NCBI RefSeq assembly: GCF_003001695.1
Contig: NZ_PVYX01000001.1
Coordinates: 186,001 to 250,000 of the forward strand
From: Flagellimonas meridianipacifica
Lineage (GTDB): Bacteria > Bacteroidota > Bacteroidia > Flavobacteriales > Flavobacteriaceae
Reading direction: 5' to 3'
Length of the DNA: 64,000 bases
Shown here piece by piece: positions 28,467 to 36,014 of this stretch (position 1 is the stretch's first letter; each line of letters begins with the position of its first letter). A program made the translations under genes and the position numbers. Under the pieces are notes generated by a model, which saw only the letters and a program-made list of their open reading frames with translations, ran no database searches and was not told the DNA's origin.

Positions 28467-28794
28467 ATACATAGTTTACTATCGTAATTAGTAAGACCAG
28501 AAATGTAACAGTCCATAGCGCCCAAGAATTAATGTGGTGTTTTTTCCTATCGTTCTGACAGGAATCTCCATCACACTTTTTTGAGTGCTTACTATTTTTA
28601 TAATGGGCGAACCCAAGGGCCCCGACCGAAAAGGTGGTCAGATAGGGCTGCACGGGATGCACCCATTCAAAATTTCCGCCCAAGAAGCCAAGTCCTGCCA
28701 CAAACGATAACAATGCCGGGGCCAAACAGCACATTAGCGGAAGAATCGCAGCAACCAAACTGGTGCCCAATACCATTTTGAGAAAAGAATTCAT
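28456..28794 (-). CDS. MerT-like mercuric transport membrane protein
   Basis: 112 residues from ATG 28794, 6 bases after the upstream stop; the longer reading overlaps the neighbouring gene. Segment 1 contains the vicinal cysteine pair (LPLMCCLAPALLSF) that receives Hg(II) from a periplasmic protein, followed by GGNFEWVHPVQPYL as in MerT. A cytoplasmic loop carries CDGDSC, a second thiol pair, before the last membrane segment. No mercuric reductase is in this operon; the merA operon lies separately at 31151-34226. Confidence 0.82.
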   Translation of the reverse strand: MNSFLKMVLGTSLVAAILPLMCCLAPALLSFVAGLGFLGGNFEWVHPVQPYLTTFSVGALGFAHYKNSKHSKKCDGDSCQNDRKKHHINSWALWTVTFLVLLITIVNYVYEF

Positions 28795-28799
28795 AAGGC

Positions 28800-29285
28800 C
28801 TATTCGATTTTGGACAGTAGGATAACCCATTGTTCCGATAAGTTATCGTCTTCCTCATCTTGTACCGTACCACTTACCGATGTTTTACCGGCGGTCAATT
28901 TTTGTATCAATTCGACGGGGGTATCCTGCGAGACCGCAAACCGTTCGTTATCGGTCTCGATGAACCATTGGTCATCTTCTTTTGTTGCGTTACCCATTAT
29001 GGTCACTTCGGCTTTTTTTGCCGAAAAACCATTCTTTTTGACCTCTTCCTGAATGCTGCGTAAGGTAAGTTTGTTCTCGTCGGCCAAGCCCAAATACGCT
29101 TTTCCATCGTTCAGGCTGACACGAACCTCTTGAAGCCCGTCCATCTTTTTCAGTCCACGTTCCAGTCCATAGGCACAGGGGGCACAGTCCATTCCATAGA
29201 CTTCTTGGTCAACCTTGGTAATTTGGCCGCTTACCGTGCCTATTCCAAGAATACCGATTATGACCATTATTTTGATTTTTTTCAT
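28800..29285 (-). CDS. exported heavy-metal-associated (HMA) domain protein
   Basis: 161 residues with a signal peptide (residues 1-21, ending SGQ) and one HMA domain with the metal-binding motif GMDCAPC, then LERGLKKMDGLQEV. A second domain (about 95-161) with TVQDEEDD lacks cysteines and resembles no family I can name. It would bind a thiophilic metal in the periplasm and pass it to the MerT-like protein, whose gene starts 6 bases downstream. Confidence 0.82.
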   Translation of the reverse strand: MKKIKIMVIIGILGIGTVSGQITKVDQEVYGMDCAPCAYGLERGLKKMDGLQEVRVSLNDGKAYLGLADENKLTLRSIQEEVKKNGFSAKKAEVTIMGNATKEDDQWFIETDNERFAVSQDTPVELIQKLTAGKTSVSGTVQDEEDDNLSEQWVILLSKIE

Positions 29286-29313
29286 TTTATGTACGTTTTA
29301 AATTATACTGTGC

Positions 29314-30189
29314 TTACAACCAATAACTTAAATTTATCGCTATACGATACTTTTCTTTCACCGTACCCGGTGTCAAATCCTGTACTACCGGAAACATCGC
29401 ACCAAATGATATTCCCCAGGCACCATACAGGCCGAGGAAAGAAGGCCCCACCAAAACCTTTGTACTGCGCGAATCGCTAAAATCCGGTTGTCCATCAAAT
29501 TTGTTGTCACCGGGAAATTCCGCCAAGGATTCGATAAAGATGCGCCAATCGGGTTTTGGGTAGTCGCCCATAAAAATATTGGGGCGGTACCCCACAACGG
29601 CACTTGCATAGGGCAGGTCGCCCAACTGTTCGCCATCTTTCTCGAAATAATATTGGTAACCGCCGCCAATCCATCCGTACCAAGTGCGTGAGGCATAACC
29701 TGTTGAAATTGCCGCGTGTATCGAGTTGCCCACATTGACCTGCCCCCTGACATCATCGGTAGGTGCGGAAACGCCCAGGATGGCAGTTGACTCAAAGCGC
29801 TTTCCCACCCCAAAGGCATTCGAGAAAAAACGGTACCACAGGGAAGCCTCAATATCACCATTGGCTGGCATATTGCTATTGCCCCGCGTCCTTGGCGCAT
29901 TCTCCAAGCGCTCTATCATCGTGGGCGTGGTCAGGTTTACCTGTAAGTCTTCAGTAATGCCATAGGAAAACAGGTAGCGGAGCATATAGGACGTTTCGGT
30001 CTCGGTACCCAAGCTCATCCCAGCTACGTTCAAATCGACCCCGCCTTTGGCAAGGGTCGGTGTTTGTAGCCCATAGAGCGGGCCGTGGCCTTGGGCCATC
30101 GCGGTTCCTGATATGGCCAACAACAATATTAATTTGACATAGTGAACCTTCAGCGATACTTTCGGGAATACTCTGTTGATCATACTCAA
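29314..30189 (-). CDS. outer-membrane beta-barrel transporter-like protein
   Basis: 291 residues with a signal peptide ending GTAMAQ. The mature part alternates aromatic and polar strands and ends in LSYWL, the aromatic terminal residue pattern of Bacteroidota outer-membrane barrels. It resembles the transporter/MetA-pathway-like barrel family often found in metal operons. ATG 30189 or 30183 can start it. It lies between the thioredoxin-like and HMA genes and probably serves as their outer-membrane component. Confidence 0.75.
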   Translation of the reverse strand: MSMINRVFPKVSLKVHYVKLILLLAISGTAMAQGHGPLYGLQTPTLAKGGVDLNVAGMSLGTETETSYMLRYLFSYGITEDLQVNLTTPTMIERLENAPRTRGNSNMPANGDIEASLWYRFFSNAFGVGKRFESTAILGVSAPTDDVRGQVNVGNSIHAAISTGYASRTWYGWIGGGYQYYFEKDGEQLGDLPYASAVVGYRPNIFMGDYPKPDWRIFIESLAEFPGDNKFDGQPDFSDSRSTKVLVGPSFLGLYGAWGISFGAMFPVVQDLTPGTVKEKYRIAINLSYWL

Positions 30190-30200
30190 ATACTTTACAA

Positions 30201-30470
30201 TTAGGATTGTCCGATTCCAGCTTCCACCAATTTCTCCTCGGTGATGGCCGAATCCCTACAGCAATCCAAGAGTTCACCATTCACTACGACGGCAGGAACT
30301 TTCTTTATACCGTATTCATCCAACTTGTCAAGACAGGTCTTATCGTCACATTGCCTGACCAAATCATAGGTGGTTACCGCACATTTATCGCAGGCCAGTT
30401 CCTGTATCATTCTGACCACTGGGTCACAGACCGGACAATTGGCAGTAAAAACTTCTACTTGACGTTTCAT
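30201..30470 (-). CDS. thioredoxin/glutaredoxin-like small protein, cysteine rich
   Basis: An 89-residue cytoplasmic protein with a thioredoxin-like fold: a first strand VEVFTANCPVCDPV with a CPVC redox centre, a cis-proline segment KKVPAVVVNG, and further cysteines in CDKC, CDDKTC and DCC. It may deliver electrons or carry a metal ion. It is the first gene of the four- or five-gene module 30470-27648 and follows a well-formed promoter at 30529-30562. Confidence 0.82.
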   Translation of the reverse strand: MKRQVEVFTANCPVCDPVVRMIQELACDKCAVTTYDLVRQCDDKTCLDKLDEYGIKKVPAVVVNGELLDCCRDSAITEEKLVEAGIGQS

Positions 30471-30528
30471 ATTTCTGTTTTTTAACTATTTAATATAATT
30501 TACGCGTCATTGAATTCAAACAACGGAT

Positions 30529-30562
30529 CAAAGGTAGGCCGGTGGGTAGGGTGGTCTCCAAA
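30529..30562 (-). promoter_or_regulatory. promoter of the thioredoxin/HMA/MerT-like module
   Basis: On the minus strand a TTTG (30562-30559) is separated by 22 bases from TACCTTTG (30536-30529), matching the Bacteroidota -33/-7 pattern TTTG and TAnnTTTG. The spacer is G-rich on the plus strand (GGTGGGTAGGGTGG, 30541-30554). CsoR-type regulators often bind G-tracts, and a CsoR-family gene lies next door, so this is a candidate operator. Confidence 0.6.
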
Positions 30563-30568
30563 TAAAAT

Positions 30569-30601
30569 TTCAAAAAAAATGGCCCGCATCGCGCGGGCCA
30601 T
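30569..30601 (-). terminator. intrinsic terminator of the CsoR-family gene
   Basis: A perfect 9-bp GC-rich stem (30579-30587 with 30593-30601, ATGGCCCGC/GCGGGCCAT) and a 5-base loop are followed on the minus strand by a run of eight T (30578-30571). It lies 24 bases after the stop of the regulator gene and insulates it from the next promoter. Confidence 0.9.
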
Positions 30602-30624
30602 CAAATCGGTTGTGATTGTGGGGG

Positions 30625-31002
30625 TCAATCATTTTTGTAGTTTTCGAGCTTGGCCTTTAACGCATCTATCTCCTTCATCTTTTCGGTCAGGCTGTCCAAT
30701 TCCAAATCTGGAAATTGCTTTCGTATAAATTCGATACGTTCTTCGTTGCCGCAATTACCGGGGCAGGCCTCGACAGTCTCGGATATCTTGATAGCAAGGG
30801 TCTTTCGATATACTTCGTCCAACAGTAGGTAATGTGCTTTTTGGATTCCCTTGTCAATGGATTTGAATTGAATGTTTATTTGTTCAGGGTCTTCACCTTC
30901 ATCGAGCATTTTTACGATTCCATTTATCTGGCCACTTAATGTTTTTAGTCTGGTCTTAATGTCCAAGATTAAGTCAGTGGGTAATTTTTGGAAATTTTTC
31001 AT
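30625..31002 (-). CDS. CsoR/RcnR-family metal-sensing repressor
   Basis: A 125-residue all-helical protein. The N-terminal signature DIKTRLKTLSGQINGIVKMLDEG is that of the CsoR/FrmR/RcnR family, normally copper-, nickel- or formaldehyde-responsive. Cysteines occur in EACPGNCGNEERI. The exact W-X-Y-Z ligand set of CsoR is not evident, so the inducer is uncertain. A C-terminal coiled-coil tail (SLTEKMKEIDALKAKLENY) extends it beyond the usual 90 residues. It probably controls the promoter at 30529-30562. Confidence 0.8.
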   Translation of the reverse strand: MKNFQKLPTDLILDIKTRLKTLSGQINGIVKMLDEGEDPEQINIQFKSIDKGIQKAHYLLLDEVYRKTLAIKISETVEACPGNCGNEERIEFIRKQFPDLELDSLTEKMKEIDALKAKLENYKND

Positions 31003-31150
31003 CTATTTAAAAATTCTTATTTTACTGAAAATGAAATAAATAAAATTTTTCTGCACAGATCAACCGCTCCGCTTTCGCATAAAAAATTTAATTGTTTTCG
31101 GTTGGTAAGCAAAAAATTAATTTTGTTCATGCCCATTTCATACTATGTAT

Positions 31151-32866
31151 TTAACTCGCACAACAGCTCAATTTGGATACATCTTTTCCAAAAGTAATTG
31201 CGGCTAATTTTATGCCTTCGCCTAATGTTAAGTATGGATAAAAACTTTCAGCTAAAACTTTTACTGTTATGCCAAATTCAATCGCCATACTCAATTGTTG
31301 AATCAACTCGCCGCCCTCTGGTGCTATTACCCTTGCACCTATCAATTTATCAGTTTCAGGATTGCGGATCAGTTTTATAAAACCTCTGGTGTCTTGAGCG
31401 GCCAAAGCCCTTGGAACATGTATTAAATCTAATTTTGAAACTTCAAAGGGGATACCTGCCCTTTCAGCTTCCACTTCATCCATACCGGTACCCGCAATCT
31501 GTGGGTCGGTAAAGACAACCCAAGGTAAAGATGAATAATCTATACCGGTTTTTGAAAGAGAGAAGGCATTAGCTACAGCTGTACTCCCTTCAGTGGCAGC
31601 AGTATAAACAAAAGGTGGGGTTTGGGTTACATCCCCAGCAGCAAAAATGTTGGGAATATTGGTTTCCATCTTTTCGTTCACTAACACATGACCCATCCCT
31701 GAAAGCTCCACATTGACCTTATTCAGCCCTAATTTAGAAGTGTTGGGTCTTGTTCCTGTGGCAACTACTATTTTTCCTTTTTCAACAATCTTTGTTGTAG
31801 AATCATCGGGACAGTTGCAGTAAATAATGATGTCTGTTCCCCGTTTTTCGAATTTAAAAGCCCTGAAATTGGGCAATATTTCAATCCCCTCATGTTTCAT
31901 TTGTGCTTCTAACAAATCAGTAATATCTTTAGTTTGAGTACGTAATGGTCTATCAGTAAATTCAATAATACGAACCTTTACACCTAAACGATTGTATGCC
32001 ATGGCAATTTCCAACCCGATATAGCCCGCTCCCATAATGGTTAGGCTTTCCGGTTTTTCTTCTAAATCAAATAGGGAGACATTGGTTAAATATCCAACCT
32101 CGTTTAATCCTTGAATATTAGGAATATTCGTAGTTGCTCCTGTTGCAATAAGAATATTGGTAGCTGTGTAAGTGTCTTTGCCATCCACAAGAATGGTGTT
32201 TTTATCCACAAATTCCGCCCATCCCTTTAGCATCGTGAGGTTTTCAAAATCACGTACAACATCCATATACTTTTGTTGTTGCAGTGCAGTAACCAAGGCT
32301 TTTTTGTCTTTGATCACCTTTGGAAAATCTATTTCAACTCCTTTAGGTTTGACACCATTGAAATTTGAATACGACCCGTGATAAACAGTTTCTGCCGCCC
32401 TGATCAAATTTTTAGAAGGTACACAGCCAACATTTACGCAAGTGCCTCCAAAATCCAAGCCAGCATTTACCATTAATGTAGTAAGTCCTAACTCTTCAGC
32501 TTTTATGGCTGCGGAAAATGCTGCAGAACCACCACCAATGATAATTAAATCGTAATCATTTTTATCACTTGAACTATCTTTTATTGTAGTACTTTCAGAA
32601 TTTGAAACAGCAGTGGTTTCCTTTTCAGCCTCATTAATGACCGAATAATCGCCAATGTTATTTACGGCATTGATTAATTCTTTTTTACCTATTTTAATGG
32701 TATCAATAATAAATTCTCCTATTCCTGTTTCGTGATTTACAGCACTGCTTATAACGCCATCTTTTGCGTTCATATCTTTTTCGACATGTGATGAGCATCC
32801 ACTACAGGTCATCCCATCTATTTCCAATTGTATGGTTTCTATATTTTCTGGTTTATTGTTTTTCAT
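31151..32866 (-). CDS. merA: mercuric reductase
   Basis: This 571-residue flavoprotein reduces Hg(II) to volatile Hg(0) with NADPH. The N-terminal HMA domain has the GMTCSGCSSH motif. FAD-binding IIIGGGSAAFSAAI follows (about 107-120), then the redox-active disulfide in GGTCVNVGCVPSK and the NAD(P) motif IMGAGYIGLEIA. The C-terminal vicinal cysteine pair (LSCCAS) that presents mercury is intact. It is the last gene of the arsR-merTP-merP-merA operon, 22 bases after merP. Confidence 0.96.
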   Translation of the reverse strand: MKNNKPENIETIQLEIDGMTCSGCSSHVEKDMNAKDGVISSAVNHETGIGEFIIDTIKIGKKELINAVNNIGDYSVINEAEKETTAVSNSESTTIKDSSSDKNDYDLIIIGGGSAAFSAAIKAEELGLTTLMVNAGLDFGGTCVNVGCVPSKNLIRAAETVYHGSYSNFNGVKPKGVEIDFPKVIKDKKALVTALQQQKYMDVVRDFENLTMLKGWAEFVDKNTILVDGKDTYTATNILIATGATTNIPNIQGLNEVGYLTNVSLFDLEEKPESLTIMGAGYIGLEIAMAYNRLGVKVRIIEFTDRPLRTQTKDITDLLEAQMKHEGIEILPNFRAFKFEKRGTDIIIYCNCPDDSTTKIVEKGKIVVATGTRPNTSKLGLNKVNVELSGMGHVLVNEKMETNIPNIFAAGDVTQTPPFVYTAATEGSTAVANAFSLSKTGIDYSSLPWVVFTDPQIAGTGMDEVEAERAGIPFEVSKLDLIHVPRALAAQDTRGFIKLIRNPETDKLIGARVIAPEGGELIQQLSMAIEFGITVKVLAESFYPYLTLGEGIKLAAITFGKDVSKLSCCAS

Positions 32867-32888
32867 AATTGAAGATGGCTATCAGAAT

Positions 32889-33236
32889 TCATATTCTATC
32901 TTTTTGTAATTCTACTTTATATCCTTTTTTCTCAATAACAGCTTTTAAGGCTTCGATACTCGTCTTTGTCTTGTTAAATTGTATTACCGCAATGTCGCCT
33001 GGGTATTCTACCGAATGTTCTGTTACGCCATCAACTTCTTTAAGAACTTCATGAATAGTATTGGAACATCCAGCACAAGTAATACCAGTGATTTGAAATT
33101 TAACTGTTTTTACTATTTGTTGATTATTGCTTATTGTGACCTTTTTATCGCTTTTTGAAGTTGGGTAACATTGAGCATCTAGCTGAAATGAAATTAATGA
33201 CAATACAAGAATTGGTAGAACTAATAATTTATTCAC
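32889..33236 (-). CDS. merP: MerP-like periplasmic mercury-binding protein
   Basis: 115 residues: a signal peptide (about 1-21), then one HMA domain with the metal-binding ITCAGCSNTIHEV motif and a helix-strand layout as in MerP. Its start is 2 bases after the merTP stop. It presumably hands Hg(II) to the transporter. Confidence 0.88.
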   Translation of the reverse strand: MNKLLVLPILVLSLISFQLDAQCYPTSKSDKKVTISNNQQIVKTVKFQITGITCAGCSNTIHEVLKEVDGVTEHSVEYPGDIAVIQFNKTKTSIEALKAVIEKKGYKVELQKDRI

Positions 33237-33238
33237 AA

Positions 33239-33847
33239 CTATTTATTTTCTTCATGAATTACTATATAACCTGTTGAGTTTATTGCTTTCTCGATTTCCG
33301 TTTCATTGGTTTTGGTTTTGTCAAATTCAATGATTGCGTTTCCGTTTCCGTAGGACGTTTTTGAATTTATAATTCCGTCGAGTTTATTTACTTCGTGGTT
33401 GACGTGTTCTTCACAACCCGCACAGGTCATTCCGCTGATTTTAAATTCAGTGGTTTTGATGTCTGATTTGTCAACTACGATTATTTGCTTTTCTGTATTC
33501 GGATAAAAAATTCCTGAATAGTACGGGAAAGTCAACATTACCGCAGCAAAAATGGTAACTATGCCCAGAAATTTCTTTGATTGCAGAAAGGAAGGTTTCT
33601 CATCATCTTCACAGGCGCAATCAATTTCTTGTCGGGATTTTGGCTTCAGCTTTTGGTACCAGGCAAATGCAAGTACCAATAGGGTCAGGCCTATGAGATA
33701 AGGTCTAAGGGGCTCTACCCAAGAAAATGTCGAGGCAATTCCGCTTGTTCCTGCAATCAATGCCAAAACTGGGGTTATGCAGCATATTGATGCCGCTATT
33801 GCTGAAATTATTGCAGTGTACGCTGCTGTATTTGATGATTTTTCCAT
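33239..33847 (-). CDS. merTP: MerTP, mercuric transporter fused to an HMA domain
   Basis: 202 residues from ATG 33847 (33853 also possible). Residues 1-125 are MerT: three membrane segments, the vicinal pair SICCITPVLAL in the first, SWVEPLRPYL, and a cytoplasmic CACED loop. After a last membrane segment comes an HMA domain with GMTCAGCEEHV. The fusion is a known form in Bacteroidota mer operons. It imports Hg(II) for reduction. Confidence 0.92.
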   Translation of the reverse strand: MEKSSNTAAYTAIISAIAASICCITPVLALIAGTSGIASTFSWVEPLRPYLIGLTLLVLAFAWYQKLKPKSRQEIDCACEDDEKPSFLQSKKFLGIVTIFAAVMLTFPYYSGIFYPNTEKQIIVVDKSDIKTTEFKISGMTCAGCEEHVNHEVNKLDGIINSKTSYGNGNAIIEFDKTKTNETEIEKAINSTGYIVIHEENK

Positions 33848-33854
33848 ATTCATT

Positions 33855-34226
33855 CTATGCTACTTTTTTGTTTTCTTTAAGCCTACCGAAAATTCCTTCC
33901 AATACTTCGCTTGAATCTTTGACCAAAGAGTAATACAACGTTTGACCATCTCGTCTTGAAGTAATCAATCCGGCATCCTTCATCTTTCGAATGTGTTGTG
34001 AAATTGCTGGTACACTCATTCCAAGTATATCTGAAAAATCACACGGACAAAGCTCACCTTCTTCATTCAAAAGGAAAAGAATCTTCAGTCTGGTCTCATT
34101 ACCGGCCAGGGCCAGTACCTTGCCAACACTATTGATTAATTCTGAACTTGTATACAACGTCTCACGACAGCGTATTAATTGCTTCTGGTCTGCCTCGGCA
34201 CGAGTACAACTTAATTCAAGGGCCAT
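33855..34226 (-). CDS. ArsR-family repressor of the mer operon
   Basis: 123 residues from ATG 34226; an upstream in-frame ATG at 34304 would place the promoter inside the gene and is rejected. The winged helix is clear: ALAGNETRLKILFLL, then MSVPAISQHIRKMKDAGLI as recognition helix, then REGQTLYY-like RRDGQTLYYSL. A metal site is visible in ELCPCDF, the ArsR-type CxC in helix 3, with more cysteines at the N-terminus. As the first gene of the mer operon, an ArsR protein here replaces the classical MerR. Confidence 0.92.
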   Translation of the reverse strand: MALELSCTRAEADQKQLIRCRETLYTSSELINSVGKVLALAGNETRLKILFLLNEEGELCPCDFSDILGMSVPAISQHIRKMKDAGLITSRRDGQTLYYSLVKDSSEVLEGIFGRLKENKKVA

Positions 34227-34241
34227 AACTAAAATTTTTAG

Positions 34242-34275
34242 CAAAGTTACAATTATATAATTATTTAAGAAAATG
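34242..34275 (-). promoter_or_regulatory. mer operon promoter with palindromic operator
   Basis: On the minus strand TAACTTTG (34249-34242) matches the -7 consensus TAnnTTTG. Two bases upstream lies the perfect 12-bp palindrome AATTATATAATT (34251-34262), inside the -33/-7 spacer. A T-rich -33 region (TTTTC) lies about 20 bases upstream of the -7 box. The start codon follows 15 bases after the box. An ArsR dimer bound here would block RNA polymerase. Confidence 0.65.
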
Positions 34276-34369
34276 CTTAAATATATTTTTATTCTTATTC
34301 TCAAGCTTTGTTTTTGCCGGAGTCGAATCTCATAGACAAATAACTAAAATCGATAGTAAGTCTATATCA

Positions 34370-35584
34370 CTAAAAATATGTACTAAAACCGAAATACCAG
34401 GTGGCGGTTTTTGATGCCGGATTGTTCAGTATATCCTGCTGCCACTGGTATCTATAATTGATTCTTAGTACCGTTTGGGGCGATGGCCTGAAACTCAGGG
34501 CAGGTGTCAGGGCGATTAGGTCATCCCCAATTTTTGTGTCGGTTTGGGTAAACCTGCCGATATTGTAATCCACATAGTCTGTTCTGAGCGACAGGTTCAA
34601 TATGGCATTTTCCCAATCGAATATTTCCGTTTTTAGTATGGGTTGGATGATATCGACAAAAAAGCCCATCTGCCGATTTCCGAATTGTTGAGTAAATGTA
34701 TCCGGGACACCTACCCAAATGTAGGCCATCTCACCGATAAACTTTGTCCCTGTCTTAGCGATGGCAGTATTAATATCCAAAGCCAGAACATCCACCCTCC
34801 TAGTTTCAGTATCCACCTGAAGTCCGTCTATTTCCTCCCTGTTATAGTCTCCCCCCATATATGAAATGCCCATTTCACCTAATTTTGGATGTTTAATGGC
34901 CAACTTTCCATTTAAGAGGGGACGGCCGCTGAAATTCTCCTCAAATCGTGAGGGATTCTCTTTTACGGCAGGCAGAAATTTTCTTTGTTCTTCGTTATCG
35001 ATAATGCTAGTATCAAATCCATTGGTCAGATAGGCTTCATACCCCAAGGTCCAATCTCCCCTGTTCGTCTTTCCATATAAACCGAAACCGGCATTTGAGA
35101 AAGTCGCAGGCAACAAATTCGTGCTCACGTCCGGTCGTTCAACGAATTCCCATTTTGGGCCGTCATGGTTTTGATTGAATGAGCCAATGGGATTCAGTAC
35201 GATGCCCCCTCTAAGGTTTAGCAAAGGATGGAATGCAATGTCCATTGAAGCAAATTCTATTGCTATCTCCTTTGTGCCATCCTCAAATTCCAGTTCCGTC
35301 AAAAACTTAATGCGTTTCGATATGGATGCGGAAACAAAAAGGGTCAATCTTCTGGCTTGAAAAGAAAGCCCTTCGGTCAGACCATCCTCAATGCTATAAA
35401 TCGAGTTAGCCTCCAGATAGCCGCCCAGATTTACAGGAAATTTATCGAAAGTTAGAAATGGGCGGTCATAAACCGCATCCATATTCATTGATTCTTGGAT
35501 ACTGTCTCTTTTAGTGACTTGCGAACTAAGGGTTAGGACGCAAATATTTGTCAAAATAAGGGCAGCATATATTTTACGAGACAT
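34370..35584 (-). CDS. outer-membrane porin (phosphate-selective porin O/P-like)
   Basis: About 404 residues from ATG 35584 (35590 also possible, overlapping the Rieske gene). A signal peptide ends near LSSQ. The mature protein has repeated amphipathic strands, a GYLEANSIYS start strand, FQARRLTLFVSASISKRIKFLTELEFE and a terminal WYFGFSTYF, as in OprP/OprO-like barrels. It is the last gene of the di-heme/Rieske/porin transcript. Its permeant is unknown. Confidence 0.82.
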   Translation of the reverse strand: MSRKIYAALILTNICVLTLSSQVTKRDSIQESMNMDAVYDRPFLTFDKFPVNLGGYLEANSIYSIEDGLTEGLSFQARRLTLFVSASISKRIKFLTELEFEDGTKEIAIEFASMDIAFHPLLNLRGGIVLNPIGSFNQNHDGPKWEFVERPDVSTNLLPATFSNAGFGLYGKTNRGDWTLGYEAYLTNGFDTSIIDNEEQRKFLPAVKENPSRFEENFSGRPLLNGKLAIKHPKLGEMGISYMGGDYNREEIDGLQVDTETRRVDVLALDINTAIAKTGTKFIGEMAYIWVGVPDTFTQQFGNRQMGFFVDIIQPILKTEIFDWENAILNLSLRTDYVDYNIGRFTQTDTKIGDDLIALTPALSFRPSPQTVLRINYRYQWQQDILNNPASKTATWYFGFSTYF

Positions 35585-36014
35585 GCACATAGATATTTTC
35601 GCTATCAGCGGTTATTTCAAATGACCTTAGATTTTCTTCAGCGGGTCCCTCTAAAACCTTGCCCGAGCGGTCGAACTCACTGCCGTGACATGGACAACTA
35701 TAGGTGCTGCCCGCAATACTTAGCTCGCAGCCTCTATGTGTACATCGCATTAAACTGGCTTTATAGCCTCCGTCCGGCGTCCTGAATACACCAATGGGAT
35801 ATCCCATGGAGCGATTCTGAACCACCACCATTTCACGTTCGATTTGTTTTCCTCCTTTCTCCTGTAAAAACTCGCTCTTTGGAATGCGAAGCGCCCCATC
35901 TTCTTCAACAAATGATGCATAGTACAGACCTGCACAACTGTTGAACAAATAAGTAGAAGCTGGTAAGGCCACAGCCAGATATCCAAACTTCCTTATAAAA
36001 TCTTTTCTATGCAT
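35574..36014 (-). CDS. Rieske [2Fe-2S] protein, exported
   Basis: 146 residues. An N-terminal MHRKDFIRKFGYLAVALPASTY segment looks like a signal or anchor with a charged start, and a possible lipobox (NSC). The Rieske cluster motifs are CTHRGC (Cys 91, His 93) and SCPCHGSEF (Cys 107, His 110), with the extra cysteine pair able to form the usual disulfide. It would carry electrons on the periplasmic side. Its stop is inside the porin gene start and its ATG is directly next to the di-heme gene stop. Confidence 0.92.
   Translation of the reverse strand: MHRKDFIRKFGYLAVALPASTYLFNSCAGLYYASFVEEDGALRIPKSEFLQEKGGKQIEREMVVVQNRSMGYPIGVFRTPDGGYKASLMRCTHRGCELSIAGSTYSCPCHGSEFDRSGKVLEGPAEENLRSFEITADSENIYVHVS

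Noticed and set aside
33855-34304. Longer start (34304) for the ArsR-family gene
   Set aside because: It would place the -7 box and palindromic operator inside the coding region and adds a non-homologous AT-rich stretch.
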